Shown here piece after piece: positions 1 through 8,600 of a stretch of DNA of 64,000 bases (positions are counted from its first letter, which is position 1; the number at the start of each line of letters is the position of its first letter). The DNA lies in NCBI GenBank assembly GCA_902598485.1, contig CACKBU010000001.1, positions 1 through 64,000 of the forward strand. The letters run 5' to 3'. The notes beneath the pieces are model-generated. The model had not been told where the DNA came from. It searched no databases and was given only the letters and a program-made list of their open reading frames with translations. This stretch comes from an uncultured Pelagibacteraceae bacterium. Lineage in GTDB: Bacteria > Pseudomonadota > Alphaproteobacteria > Pelagibacterales > Pelagibacteraceae. A program made the translations under genes and the position numbers.

Positions 1-1
1 A

Positions 2-1489
2 AGAGTAAGAGAATTAGGTGTGTTTTCAGAAATAGTTAGTCACAAAAAAATAAAACTAAAAGACATAAATCACAGTATTAAAGGAATAGTATTATCTGGC
101 GGCCCATTAAATGTTTATCAAATAAATAAATATTCATTTGATAAAAAAATTTTACAACTTGATGTACCAGTTCTTGGAATATGTTTTGGGCATCAAATTT
201 TATCAAAACTTAACGGTGGAAGGGTAAAACAATCAAAACATAGAGAATTTGGTTTAGCTAATGTTTATAAAAAAAATAACAGTCTTTTAACAACTAATTT
301 TTTTGGAAACAAAAAATCCAAACAAGTTTGGATGAGTCATGCTGATCAAGTTTCAAAACTTCCTAAAAGTTTTAAAGTTGTAGCATCAAGCACTAATTCA
401 AAATTTGCAATCGTTGAAAATAAAATAAAAAAATATTATGGAGTACAATTTCATCCTGAAGTAACGCACACGGAGAATGGAAAGAGGTTAATAAGTAATT
501 TCATTTTTTTAATTTGTAAAATTAAAAGAAATTGGTCTTCTAGGGATCAAAAAAATCAGCTTATTAAAGATGTTAGAAAACAAGTTGGAAACAACAAAGT
601 TATTTGTGCTTTATCAGGAGGTGTAGATAGTAGTGTAGTTGCTCAATTACTGAATAAAGCTATTGGTAAAAAACTTTATTGTATTTTTGTAAATACTGGA
701 CTTTTAAGAAAAAATGAGGAAGTACAAGTAGTTCAAACTTTTAAGAAGCGTTTAAAAATGAATTTAATTTATGTAAATGCTGAAAAAGAATTTTTAAAAA
801 AATTAAGAAATGTTTCTGATCCCGAGAAAAAAAGAAAAATAATCGGTAATTTATTTATTAAAATATTTGAGCGGTATGCTAAGAAAATTAAAAACGTTAA
901 ATTTTTAGCTCAGGGCACTCTTTATCCAGATTTAATTGAGAGCAAATCTGTTACTGGAAGTCAAACTTCTAAAATTAAATCACATCATAATGTCGGTGGC
1001 TTACCCAAAAAAATGAATTTAAAATTAGTAGAACCACTAAAATTCTTATTTAAGGACGAGGTAAGAAAATTAGGATTAGAGTTAAATTTAAGTAAAGAAA
1101 TTATTTCAAGACATCCTTTTCCTGGACCAGGTTTAGCTATTCGAATGCCAGGCATAATAACTAAGGAAAAAATTAAAATTTTAAAAGAGGCTGATTATTA
1201 CTTTATTCAAGCTTTAAAAGATCACGGTCTTTATCATAAGATTTGGCAAGCTTATGCAGCATTACTTCCAGTAAAAACAGTGGGTGTTATGGGAGACAAT
1301 CGTACTTATGAATACTTATGTTTATTAAGAGCAATTACATCTGAAGATGGAATGACAGCTGACTATTATGAATTTAAAAAGTCTTTTATGCAAACTATAT
1401 CAAATAAAATAGTTAACAGTATAAGGGGTATAAACAGAGTAGTGTATGATGTCACTTCAAAACCACCTAGCACTATTGAATTAGAGTAG
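2..1489 (+). CDS. guaA: GMP synthase (glutamine-hydrolysing), 5' end outside the window
   Basis: Converts XMP to GMP using ATP and glutamine, the last step of guanine nucleotide synthesis. The frame is open from base 2 and begins [11 protein letters not shown], which in GuaA lies roughly 25 residues after the start, so the GTG at 20 is an internal codon. Seen in order: the class I glutamine amidotransferase nucleophile in VLGICFGHQ, its His-Glu pair in GVQFHPEV, the ATP-pyrophosphatase P-loop [10 protein letters not shown], and the C-terminal dimerisation domain with [12 protein letters not shown] and the usual ending KPPSTIELE. Apart from the cut 5' end the protein looks complete. Confidence 0.97.
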   Translation, partial: RVRELGVFSEIVSHKKIKLKDINHSIKGIVLSGGPLNVYQINKYSFDKKILQLDVPVLGICFGHQILSKLNGGRVKQSKHREFGLANVYKKNNSLLTTNFFGNKKSKQVWMSHADQVSKLPKSFKVVASSTNSKFAIVENKIKKYYGVQFHPEVTHTENGKRLISNFIFLICKIKRNWSSRDQKNQLIKDVRKQVGNNKVICALSGGVDSSVVAQLLNKAIGKKLYCIFVNTGLLRKNEEVQVVQTFKKRLKMNLIYVNAEKEFLKKLRNVSDPEKKRKIIGNLFIKIFERYAKKIKNVKFLAQGTLYPDLIESKSVTGSQTSKIKSHHNVGGLPKKMNLKLVEPLKFLFKDEVRKLGLELNLSKEIISRHPFPGPGLAIRMPGIITKEKIKILKEADYYFIQALKDHGLYHKIWQAYAALLPVKTVGVMGDNRTYEYLCLLRAITSEDGMTADYYEFKKSFMQTISNKIVNSIRGINRVVYDVTSKPPSTIELE

Positions 1490-1511
1490 TTTTTAATTAT
1501 AAATTAACATT

Positions 1512-1931
1512 ATGAAATATTTACACACAATGATTAGAGTTAAAGACGTGGATGAGTCTCTAAGATTTTTCTGCGAAGGACTTGGTTTAAAAGAAACAAG
1601 AAGAATGGAAAATGAAAAAGGTAGATTTACATTAATTTTTCTTGCAGCACCAAATGATGAAAAAGCAGAAATAGAATTAACATATAATTGGGATGGTGAT
1701 GAGCTTGGAGAAGGTTCAAGAAATTTTGGTCATCTTGCCTATAGAGTAGATAATATTTATGAAACTTGCCAAAGATTAATGGATATGGGCTACACGATTA
1801 ATAGACCGCCAAGAGATGGTCATATGGCTTTTGTTAGATCACCAGACAAAATTTCAATTGAAATACTTCAAGAGGGAAATTTAGAACCTAAAGAGCCTTG
1901 GGTTTCAATGGAGAATACTGGTACCTGGTAA
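1512..1931 (+). CDS. gloA: Lactoylglutathione lyase (glyoxalase I)
   Basis: Isomerises the methylglyoxal-glutathione hemithioacetal to S-lactoylglutathione, a detoxification step in the cytosol. The 139-residue length is right for the short bacterial glyoxalase I. The beta-alpha-beta-beta-beta fold repeats are visible, and probable metal ligands are H5, E55 (AEIEL), H74 (FGHLAYRV) and E117 (ISIEIL). It starts 22 bases after guaA and is probably co-transcribed with it. Glutathione synthesis genes (gshA, gshB) at 52-54 kb make the thiol it needs. Confidence 0.92.
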   Translation: MKYLHTMIRVKDVDESLRFFCEGLGLKETRRMENEKGRFTLIFLAAPNDEKAEIELTYNWDGDELGEGSRNFGHLAYRVDNIYETCQRLMDMGYTINRPPRDGHMAFVRSPDKISIEILQEGNLEPKEPWVSMENTGTW

Positions 1932-1941
1932 TATTTTTCTA

Positions 1942-2343
1942 ATGTGGATTGCTAAGTTTAACAAACCATACAAGGAAAAAATTAAAAAATTAACTTTTAA
2001 TTTTGCAGATATTAAGAAAGGTGAAACGATGCTAATTTCATCTCCAAGTTCAATAGCAAAATATATTCATAAAATTCCTAAAGGTAAAAAAAAAACAGTT
2101 ATTGAAATGAGAGAAGCTTTAGCTAAAAAAGCCAAAGCTAACAAAACGTGCCCAGTATCTACAGGGATTTTTTTAAGAATTGCTATAGAGGCATCATTAG
2201 AGGAACAAATTAAAAAAAAAACTAAAAAACCAAAACTTCCTTTTTGGAGAATTATTGACGAAAAATCTCCTATTGCAAAGAAACTATCTATATCTAAAAA
2301 GCTTTTGAAAGCATATAAGAACCAAGAATTTATAAATGAGTAA
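1942..2343 (+). CDS. Conserved protein resembling the MGMT / alkyltransferase-like family
   Basis: 133 residues. The pattern KTVIEMREALAKK ... CPVSTGIFLRIAIEAS ... PFWRIID recalls a family of small alphaproteobacterial proteins annotated as MGMT family, related to the DNA-binding domain of O6-methylguanine methyltransferase. The classical PCHR active-site motif is absent. A single cysteine in TCPVSTG is the only candidate nucleophile, so direct dealkylation is doubtful. It lies between gloA and panB with small gaps and overlaps panB by 8 bases. A role in DNA damage is an inference from weak family resemblance recalled from memory. Confidence 0.5.
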   Translation: MWIAKFNKPYKEKIKKLTFNFADIKKGETMLISSPSSIAKYIHKIPKGKKKTVIEMREALAKKAKANKTCPVSTGIFLRIAIEASLEEQIKKKTKKPKLPFWRIIDEKSPIAKKLSISKKLLKAYKNQEFINE

Positions 2344-3106
2344 AATTAAAAAATTTGTTGCAAAAAAAAATAAGTCAAAAATAGTTAGTCTAACTGCCTA
2401 TTCAAAAAATATTGCTTCTATATTAGATAATTATTGTGATTTAATTTTAGTAGGAGACTCACTTGGTTCAGTTTTATACAATTATAAATCTACAAGAGAA
2501 GTAAATTTGAGCACTATGATTGAACACTCTAAAAGTGTGAGAATGGGTATAAAAAAAAGTTTAATGATTGTTGATATGCCACATAACACTTATCGAACTC
2601 CTAAAGAGGCAGTGAAAAATGCAAAACAGATAATGAAAAAAACAAAGTGTGACGGTGTAAAATTAGAAGGTGGAAAAAAAGTTTATGAAATAATCAAATC
2701 TTTAATTAAAAACAAAATTCCAGTCATGGGCCATCTAGGGTTGCTTCCTCAGTCAGATAAAACTTTCAAATTTAAAGGAAAAAAAAAGTTAGAGAGAAAC
2801 AACATTATAAGAGACTCACAATTATTAGAAAAAGCTGGAGTGTTTTCAATTGTTTTAGAATGTGTTGAAACTTCTTTAGCAAAGCTTGTCACGCAAAAAT
2901 TAAAGATACCAACTATTGGTATAGGAGCTTCTAAATATTGTGATGGTCAAATATTAGTTTTTGATGATTTAATTGGCTTAAATTCAACGAATTATAAGTT
3001 TGTAAAAAAATATGCCAATATAAGAAATAATATTTCTAAAGCTGTTTCAAATTATTCAAAAGAAGTAAGAAAAATTAAATTTCCTAATAAAAAAAATTCT
3101 TTTTAA
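2336..3106 (+). CDS. panB: 3-methyl-2-oxobutanoate hydroxymethyltransferase (ketopantoate hydroxymethyltransferase)
   Basis: First committed step of pantothenate synthesis: adds a hydroxymethyl group from methylene-tetrahydrofolate to alpha-ketoisovalerate. The 256-residue TIM-barrel enzyme shows the family blocks LVGDSLGSVLYNY (metal-binding Asp), VDMPHNTYR, GVKLEGG and GHLGLLPQS, and is full length. Its start overlaps the preceding gene by 8 bases. It draws on the same one-carbon folate pool as the glycine cleavage system downstream. It converges with the TerC-like gene with no spacer at all. Confidence 0.95.
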   Translation: MSKIKKFVAKKNKSKIVSLTAYSKNIASILDNYCDLILVGDSLGSVLYNYKSTREVNLSTMIEHSKSVRMGIKKSLMIVDMPHNTYRTPKEAVKNAKQIMKKTKCDGVKLEGGKKVYEIIKSLIKNKIPVMGHLGLLPQSDKTFKFKGKKKLERNNIIRDSQLLEKAGVFSIVLECVETSLAKLVTQKLKIPTIGIGASKYCDGQILVFDDLIGLNSTNYKFVKKYANIRNNISKAVSNYSKEVRKIKFPNKKNSF

Positions 3107-3718
3107 TTAAAAGTATTTTTTAAATTCTTCATTAATATTTAATATTTCAAGATCAACCAATCCACCTATTACTAATTGTAGACCAACAATTAAGATAAAT
3201 ACTAATCCGATATAAGCTATCCAAATATGTCTTTGTATATAATTGGCCATATATGTCGCTAAAGCACCAGTTAAAACAACTGATAGCATAAGTCCAAATA
3301 TCATAAATCCAAAATATCCTTTTGCTGCTGCAACTACACCAATAACATTATCAAAACTTATCATGATATCTGCGAATAAAACTTTTCCAATGCTACTAAT
3401 GTATGAAGGCTCTTTACCTTTTTTAGAAGTGGGTTTTACTTTTTTAATGTCTAGTAAATCTTTTCTTAAATCATTTACAATCCAAATTAATAACAAACCA
3501 CCTAAAATCTTAATGAAATAAAATTCAAATAAAAAAGTCGCAAAAATTGCAAAAAAAATTTTAAAAACAAAGGCTCCAATTACACCCCAAAGAATTATTT
3601 GTTTTCTATTTTTTGGAACAAAATTTGAAGCAATAGACCCAACTATTACCGCATTATCTGCTGTTAATATAATTGTGATAAAAATTATATTGGTTAAAAT
3701 TATAAGCTCTTCAATCAA
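3107..3718 (-). CDS. TerC / YjbE-family integral membrane protein
   Basis: 203 residues with about six or seven hydrophobic segments and a short charged cytoplasmic loop (KKVKPTSKKGKE) in the middle. Two acidic intramembrane motifs, ADNAVIVG near residue 21 and SFDNVIGV in the second half, are the hallmark of the TerC superfamily. Bacterial relatives of this size are linked to metal-ion homeostasis, mainly manganese export under riboswitch control, but no such riboswitch is visible here. The TerC name comes from tellurite resistance; there is no ter operon next to it. Substrate unknown. Confidence 0.85.
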   Translation of the reverse strand: MIEELIILTNIIFITIILTADNAVIVGSIASNFVPKNRKQIILWGVIGAFVFKIFFAIFATFLFEFYFIKILGGLLLIWIVNDLRKDLLDIKKVKPTSKKGKEPSYISSIGKVLFADIMISFDNVIGVVAAAKGYFGFMIFGLMLSVVLTGALATYMANYIQRHIWIAYIGLVFILIVGLQLVIGGLVDLEILNINEEFKKYF

Positions 3719-3734
3719 GATAACGTCATAATAG

Positions 3735-3740
3735 TATAAT
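3735..3740 (+). promoter_or_regulatory. Possible -10 element upstream of dctP
   Basis: A perfect TATAAT lies about 90 bases before dctP in the divergent spacer between the TerC-like gene and dctP. The -35 region is poor, so this is only a candidate. The dctP start itself is well defined by a strong SD sequence, GGAGG at 3821-3825, one of the best in the window and consistent with high expression of the binding protein. Confidence 0.3.
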
Positions 3741-3829
3741 CTGACAATTTTTCAATGAGACCATAATGATAATTTTATTGATTTAACCTCTAAGAGATAA
3801 TTAAATGTTTATTTTAAAAAGGAGGATAG

Positions 3830-4801
3830 ATGAAATTATTCAAATTGTTTATATCTATAGTTACTTCAGTATTGTTTTTTGCAAACGTTTCTTTAGCTGA
3901 AAAATGGGATATGGCACTGGCTTATGGTGCTGGAAACTTTCATTCTGCTAATGCAACAGAATTTGCAAAGAATGTAACTGAAAAAAGTGGTGGAAAACTT
4001 ACAATCGTTACCCATCCAGGTGGTTCATTATTTAAAGGTGGTGAAATTTTCAGAGCTGTAAGAACAGGTCAAGCACCTATTGGTGAAAGATTTATGTCTG
4101 CTCTTGGAAAAGAAGATCCTTTATATGAAATTGACTCATTACCTTTCTTAGCAACTACTTATGATGATGCTATGAAATTATATGAAGCTTCAAAGCCATA
4201 TATTGTTAAAAGTCTTGATGAAAAAGGATTGGTATTTCTTTATGCAGTACCATGGCCTGCACAAGGACTTTACAGTAAAAAGCAAATTAAAAAAGTTGGT
4301 GATCTAAATGGATTAAAATTTAGAGCATATAACTCAGCAACAATTAGAATTGCAGAATTAACAGGAATGGCACCAACTAAAATTGAAGCAGCTGAAATTA
4401 GCCAAGCATTTTCTACTGGTGCAGTGGAAAGTATGATTACTTCTCCTACAACTGGTAAAAATAGCAAGATTTGGGAAAATGGTGTTAAATATTTTTATGA
4501 TATAGCAGCATGGTTTCCAAAAAATATGATCATAGCTAATAAAGCCGCTTGGAATAAACTTGATAAAGCAACTCAAGATCTTGTCATGAACCAAGCAGCA
4601 ATTGCTGAAGAAAAAGGTTGGGAATTATCTAAACAAGGTAATACTGGAGACAAGAAAGCTTTAGCAGATGCTGGAATGGAAGTAGGCGAAGTTAATTCAG
4701 CTTTGAAAAAACATTTTGAAAAAGTTGGAGCAACAATGTCTGAAGAATGGAAAGCAAAAGCTGGAGACAGAGGTGCTGCAGTTTTATCTGCTTACAAATA
4801 A
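3830..4801 (+). CDS. dctP: TRAP transporter solute-binding protein, DctP family
   Basis: Periplasmic binding component of a tripartite ATP-independent transporter. Residues 1-23 form a signal peptide ending SLAEKWDMALAYG. The 323-residue protein has the DctP landmarks GLKFRAYNS, with the arginine that usually pairs with a substrate carboxylate, GMAPTKIEAAEISQAF and the SMITSPTTG block. It is the first gene of a dctP-dctQ-dctM unit and is followed by a hairpin terminator that should keep its transcript level above that of the membrane subunits. Neighbouring 5-oxoprolinase genes hint at pyroglutamate or another small carboxylate as ligand, but nothing in the protein proves this. Confidence 0.95.
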   Translation: MKLFKLFISIVTSVLFFANVSLAEKWDMALAYGAGNFHSANATEFAKNVTEKSGGKLTIVTHPGGSLFKGGEIFRAVRTGQAPIGERFMSALGKEDPLYEIDSLPFLATTYDDAMKLYEASKPYIVKSLDEKGLVFLYAVPWPAQGLYSKKQIKKVGDLNGLKFRAYNSATIRIAELTGMAPTKIEAAEISQAFSTGAVESMITSPTTGKNSKIWENGVKYFYDIAAWFPKNMIIANKAAWNKLDKATQDLVMNQAAIAEEKGWELSKQGNTGDKKALADAGMEVGEVNSALKKHFEKVGATMSEEWKAKAGDRGAAVLSAYK

Positions 4802-4814
4802 AATAGTCTTAAAA

Positions 4815-4845
4815 AAAAGGCCAACTTGTAGTAAGTTGGCCTTTT
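4815..4845 (+). terminator. Rho-independent terminator / attenuator between dctP and dctQ
   Basis: A perfect stem of AAGGCCAACTT (4817-4827) with AAGTTGGCCTT (4833-4843) around a five-base loop, extended by A/T pairs and followed by a short T run. It lies inside the TRAP operon, 14 bases after the dctP stop. The dctQ ATG comes only 7 bases after the end of the stem. Partial termination here would give the usual excess of binding protein over membrane subunits. Confidence 0.85.
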
Positions 4846-4851
4846 TACTAA

Positions 4852-5340
4852 ATGTTTCAATCAATAAATAATAATCTAAATAAGCTCTATAAATTTTCAG
4901 GATATTTAGCCGCTTTTTTTTTAATACTTGTCGCAGTTTTTATTTTAATTGGAATTTCCTCAAGAATATTTGGTTTTTACATAAGAGGTTTGGCTGAGTA
5001 CTCAGGTTACTGCATGGCTGCAGCTTCCTTTTATGCGCTAGCATTTACTTTTGTTGAGGGTGGACATATTCGAATTACACTTTTCTTAGAAAAAGCCTCT
5101 TCATCCTATAAAAGACTTTTAGAAATATGGTGTCTGATCGTAGCAACAATTTTTTCAGGTTATTTGTCTTTTTACTTATGGAAAATGTTATTAATTTCTT
5201 ATGATTTTCAAGAGAGAAGCGAAGGTGCAGATGAGATCTTAATTTGGATACCTCAAACTAGTGTAGCTATCGGATCTTTAATTTTTTTTATAGCTGTTTT
5301 ACATAAATTTATTTTAACAATTTTAAGTAAGAATGACTGA
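4852..5340 (+). CDS. dctQ: TRAP transporter small permease subunit, DctQ family
   Basis: 162 residues with four predicted membrane spans: the N-terminal FSGYLAAFFLILVAVFIL segment, one around YCMAAASFYALAF, one in LIVATIFSGYLSFYLW and a C-terminal one. The EGGHIRITLF loop is typical of DctQ. It joins DctM in the inner membrane. The ATG follows directly on the terminator T run, so no SD sequence is available, and expression depends on read-through of the hairpin or on leaderless-like initiation. It overlaps dctM by 8 bases, suggesting coupling. Confidence 0.9.
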   Translation: MFQSINNNLNKLYKFSGYLAAFFLILVAVFILIGISSRIFGFYIRGLAEYSGYCMAAASFYALAFTFVEGGHIRITLFLEKASSSYKRLLEIWCLIVATIFSGYLSFYLWKMLLISYDFQERSEGADEILIWIPQTSVAIGSLIFFIAVLHKFILTILSKND

Positions 5341-6643
5341 AATATTTCTCATAATATTTTTTATTAGTGTACTTTTATTCTTTCTTGGATCTGGCATCTG
5401 GGTAGCGATAAGCATGATAGGTGTTTCAACAATTGGTATGATGTTATTTACATCAAGACCAGTTGGGGATGCTATGGCAACTACAATATGGGGAACCTCG
5501 TCATCATGGACATTAACAGCTTTACCATTGTTTGTTTGGATGGGTGAAATATTATTTAGGACCAAGCTATCTGAAAATTTATTTGCTGGACTTTCACCAT
5601 GGATGCAAAAATTACCAGGTGGATTAATTCATGTAAATGTTGTTGGTTGTGCACTTTTTGCAGCAATTTCTGGCTCTTCTGCTGCAACCGTTGCAACAGT
5701 AGGTAAGATGTCTATCCCAGAACTAAGAAAAAGAAAATATCCAGAAAAAATTTTGTTAGGTAGTCTAGCAGGCTCAGGAACTTTAGGACTTCTTATTCCC
5801 CCTTCAATAATATTAATAATTTACGGAGTAACTGTTCAAGAGTCTATAGCAAAACTATTTATTGCTGGAATTATTCCAGGGATAATGATCGCACTTATAT
5901 TTATGTCTTACGTGATCATTTGGTCTTTAATAAATAAAAAAAGCATGCCAAAGTATGTAGAAAATTTTTCTTTTCTAGAAAAAATAAGAAAATCAAAACA
6001 ATTATTACCAGTAATTATTTTAATATCAGCTGTGATTGGATCAATATACACTGGAGTTGCAACAGCAACTGAAGCTGCTTCTTTAGGTGTAGTAGGGGCT
6101 TTAATTTTATCTTACTTTCAAAAGAGCTTAACCATTGAAACATTTAAACAGTCCTTGTTAGGAGCAACTAAAACCTCTTGTATGATTGCTTTTATTTTAG
6201 CTGGCTCTACATTTTTATCATTAGCTATGGGATTTACGGGTCTTCCAAGAAATCTAGCTATCTGGATACAAAATATGGAGCTATCACCCTATGTATTAAT
6301 TTTTGTATTAATGATTTTTTATATTATTCTTGGAATGTTTCTTGATGGAATTTCAGCAGTAGTATTAACAATGGCAATCATTGAACCAATGATTAGACAG
6401 GCTGGTTTTGACATGATTTGGTTTGGAATATTTCTAGTTATTGTAGTTGAGATGGCTCAAATCACACCACCTGTAGGATTTAATTTATTTGTTTTACAAG
6501 GAATGGCTAATAAAGATATGGGATTTATTGCAAGAAGTGCTTTTCCATTATTTTTATTAATGATACTTGCAGTAATACTCGTTGTTATTTTTCCTGAAAT
6601 TGCATTATGGATGCCTCAACAAATGGTTCAAAATATTAATTAA
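5333..6643 (+). CDS. dctM: TRAP transporter large permease subunit, DctM family
   Basis: 436 residues with 11 to 12 membrane spans, the size normal for DctM. Family signatures include GCALFAAISGSSAATVATVG, GSLAGSGTLGLLIPPS and AQITPPVGFNLFVLQG. It moves substrate using the sodium or proton gradient. The last four bases overlap the convergent TPR gene, so no intergenic terminator exists between them. Confidence 0.95.
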   Translation: MTEIFLIIFFISVLLFFLGSGIWVAISMIGVSTIGMMLFTSRPVGDAMATTIWGTSSSWTLTALPLFVWMGEILFRTKLSENLFAGLSPWMQKLPGGLIHVNVVGCALFAAISGSSAATVATVGKMSIPELRKRKYPEKILLGSLAGSGTLGLLIPPSIILIIYGVTVQESIAKLFIAGIIPGIMIALIFMSYVIIWSLINKKSMPKYVENFSFLEKIRKSKQLLPVIILISAVIGSIYTGVATATEAASLGVVGALILSYFQKSLTIETFKQSLLGATKTSCMIAFILAGSTFLSLAMGFTGLPRNLAIWIQNMELSPYVLIFVLMIFYIILGMFLDGISAVVLTMAIIEPMIRQAGFDMIWFGIFLVIVVEMAQITPPVGFNLFVLQGMANKDMGFIARSAFPLFLLMILAVILVVIFPEIALWMPQQMVQNIN

Positions 6644-7125
6644 TATTTTGATTGTTTCGTTCCATCAATAATTTCTTTTAATTCAGTGTACTCTTCACAA
6701 TTACAACTTTCTAATACTTTTAATCTTTCTTTGGCTAAATCTAATCTATTTGTGACAACATATAATTCACCCAAATATTCGTTTATACCCACGTGATTTG
6801 GATCAATTTCTAAACCTAAAAGATAATACTTTTCTCCATTTTCAAAATCTCCAAGTTTCCTAGTTGTAAAACCAAGATAGTTTAAAGTATCTGCTTGGAG
6901 TGGTTTTTTTTTGTTTGATTTGATTAACAAAGCTTGAGCTTTTTCATATCTTTTATTGGCTTTTTCTATTTTTCCTTTTTTTTCATATTTTTTAGCCGCT
7001 TTAATTAAAGTAACAGCCTGAGTATAATCTGATTTTACTTTACTAGTACTCTCTGATCCTGCGGAATATGAATTTGTTGATAGTAAAACTAAAAACAAAA
7101 GTGAATAAAAAGTTTTTTTGATCAT
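6640..7125 (-). CDS. Exported tetratricopeptide-repeat protein
   Basis: 161 residues. It begins with a signal peptide (about residues 1-21, cut near SYSAGSES), then a lysine-rich helical part and at least two TPR motifs, seen in ADTLNYLGFTTRKLGDFENGEKYY and the following helix pair, which includes YLGELYVVTNRLDLAKERL. A short acidic tail carries a Cys pair (SCNCEEY). It is read after pxpA with a 4-base ATGA overlap, so they form an operon. TPR proteins scaffold protein contacts in the periplasm; the partner is unknown. Confidence 0.75.
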   Translation of the reverse strand: MIKKTFYSLLFLVLLSTNSYSAGSESTSKVKSDYTQAVTLIKAAKKYEKKGKIEKANKRYEKAQALLIKSNKKKPLQADTLNYLGFTTRKLGDFENGEKYYLLGLEIDPNHVGINEYLGELYVVTNRLDLAKERLKVLESCNCEEYTELKEIIDGTKQSKY

Positions 7126-7895
7126 ATAAATTTTTTCATTTGGTTAAGTGGTTTTAATTGCAGCCCATTTTCTATTAAATTTTCCCTAATTGATTTTGCA
7201 GTAGATAATGAACTTTCATTATCCCCATGTATGCACACAGAGTCTATTTCACAAGGTATCTGCTTTCCACTGTGACAATTAAGTGACTGATTTTTAACCA
7301 TATTTAATACGTGTTTTTTAGCTTCTTCTGGATCAGTAATAAGAGCGTGTGGTTTTTTTCTAGAAACCAAATTGCCATCATCCTCATAATTTCTATCTGC
7401 AAAAATTTCACAAGCTATACGCATGTTTAATTTTTTGGCTGCTTCTTCCATCTTAGATCCTGTAGGAACCAAATAAATTAAATCTTTACTAATTTCGTTT
7501 ATAGCTTTTGCTAAAGTAGTAGCTAAATCTATATCCTCACAAGCCATATTATTTAAAGCACCGTGTGGTTTTATGTGAGTAACATTCTCTCCATGATCTT
7601 CAGCAATTTTTTGAAGAATTTCATATTGATCAATAATCAATTGCCTTACCTCATTAGGTGAAAGATTCATTCTTTGCCTGCCAAAATTTTCAGGGTCATT
7701 AAATGACGGATGCGCTCCAATACTAACACCATTTTTTTTTGAAATTTGAACTACTTGATTCATCGACTCACTATCACCTGCATGATAACCACATGCGACA
7801 TTTGCAGAATTAACTATTTCTAGTAAATCTGGATCATACTTATTTGAATGATGTTTTGATTTTTCACCTAAATCGCAATTTATATTAATTTCCAT
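7122..7895 (-). CDS. pxpA: 5-oxoprolinase subunit A (LamB/YcsF family)
   Basis: One of three subunits of the ATP-dependent 5-oxoprolinase that opens pyroglutamate to glutamate. The ATG at 7895 is chosen because it gives MEININCDLGE, the standard family N-terminus; an in-frame upstream ATG at 7919 would add eight residues (MLYLTLET). Seen: NVACGYHAGD, GAHPSFND, THIKPHGALNN and a late CIHGDN motif. Length of 257 residues is normal. It is divergent from pxpB with a 27-base gap between start codons, an unusual split of a set that is often contiguous. Confidence 0.92.
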   Translation of the reverse strand: MEININCDLGEKSKHHSNKYDPDLLEIVNSANVACGYHAGDSESMNQVVQISKKNGVSIGAHPSFNDPENFGRQRMNLSPNEVRQLIIDQYEILQKIAEDHGENVTHIKPHGALNNMACEDIDLATTLAKAINEISKDLIYLVPTGSKMEEAAKKLNMRIACEIFADRNYEDDGNLVSRKKPHALITDPEEAKKHVLNMVKNQSLNCHSGKQIPCEIDSVCIHGDNESSLSTAKSIRENLIENGLQLKPLNQMKKFI

Positions 7896-7917
7896 AGTCT
7901 CTAATGTTAAGTATAAC
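7889..7917 (+). promoter_or_regulatory. Possible promoter giving a nearly leaderless pxpB transcript
   Basis: TTTCCA (7889-7894), 17 bases, then TATAAC (7912-7917). The expected transcript start would fall at or next to the pxpB ATG at 7923. The -35 overlaps the pxpA start codon, because only 27 bases separate the two divergent starts. Both elements are imperfect, so this is a suggestion forced mainly by the lack of space. Confidence 0.3.
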
Positions 7918-7922
7918 ATGAC

Positions 7923-8600
7923 ATGATAAAAAATATATCAAATCTTGGTGACGCAGCTTTGTACTGTGATTTTGGTAATGAAGTAAATAAATCAATTAAT
8001 TCACAAGTAATAAAATATTTTAAAACCATTAAAGAAAAAAAATTTGAAGGCATAAATAATCTAACACCTTCTTATAATAAACTAATTATTTCTTTTGATC
8101 TAAAAAAAACAAATTTTAAAGAAGTAAAAAATTATGTTGAAAACATTAATGCTCAAGACTCAAAAGATATAAATTCAAAAAAATTAGAAATACCAGTTTG
8201 TTGTCATGAAAATTTTTCAATGGACATTAAAAGATTGGAAGAAATATTAAAATTAAGTAGAGAAAAAATTTTAGAGAATTTTTTAAATAAGGAATATTTT
8301 TGTTACATGACAGGGTTTATTGCTGGTATGCCTTTTCTTGGTGACTTAGATGAGAATATGCGAGCTCAACGTTTAGAAACCCCAAGAGTAAAAGTGCCCA
8401 AGGGATCTGTTGCATTAACTGAACAATTTGCAAACATCTATACATTTGAAAGCCCGGGTGGATGGAATATTTTAGGAAACACACCTTTAGATGTCTTTGA
8501 TAGTTCAAAAGAAGATAAACCAAATCTAATTAACCCAGGAGATACAGTAATTTTCAAGGAAATTACTTTAGATCAGTATAAAAATTATAATGAGCAATAA
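7923..8600 (+). CDS. pxpB: 5-oxoprolinase subunit B (KipI / allophanate hydrolase subunit 1 family)
   Basis: 225 residues. Starts NISNLGDAALYCDFG, the usual N-terminus of the family, followed by the variable domain with NNLTPSYNKLIISFD and the C-terminal cyclophilin-like domain with FCYMTGFIAGMPFLGDL, RLETPRVKVPKGSVAL and ESPGGWNILG. Works with PxpA and PxpC in pyroglutamate hydrolysis; related KipI proteins were first known as kinase inhibitors, but the three-subunit context favours oxoprolinase. Its end overlaps pxpC by 11 bases. Confidence 0.92.
   Translation: MIKNISNLGDAALYCDFGNEVNKSINSQVIKYFKTIKEKKFEGINNLTPSYNKLIISFDLKKTNFKEVKNYVENINAQDSKDINSKKLEIPVCCHENFSMDIKRLEEILKLSREKILENFLNKEYFCYMTGFIAGMPFLGDLDENMRAQRLETPRVKVPKGSVALTEQFANIYTFESPGGWNILGNTPLDVFDSSKEDKPNLINPGDTVIFKEITLDQYKNYNEQ

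Noticed and set aside
20-1489. GTG at 20 as the start of guaA
   Set aside because: The frame is open to the window edge and the residues before it (RVREL) belong to GuaA; the gene is simply cut.
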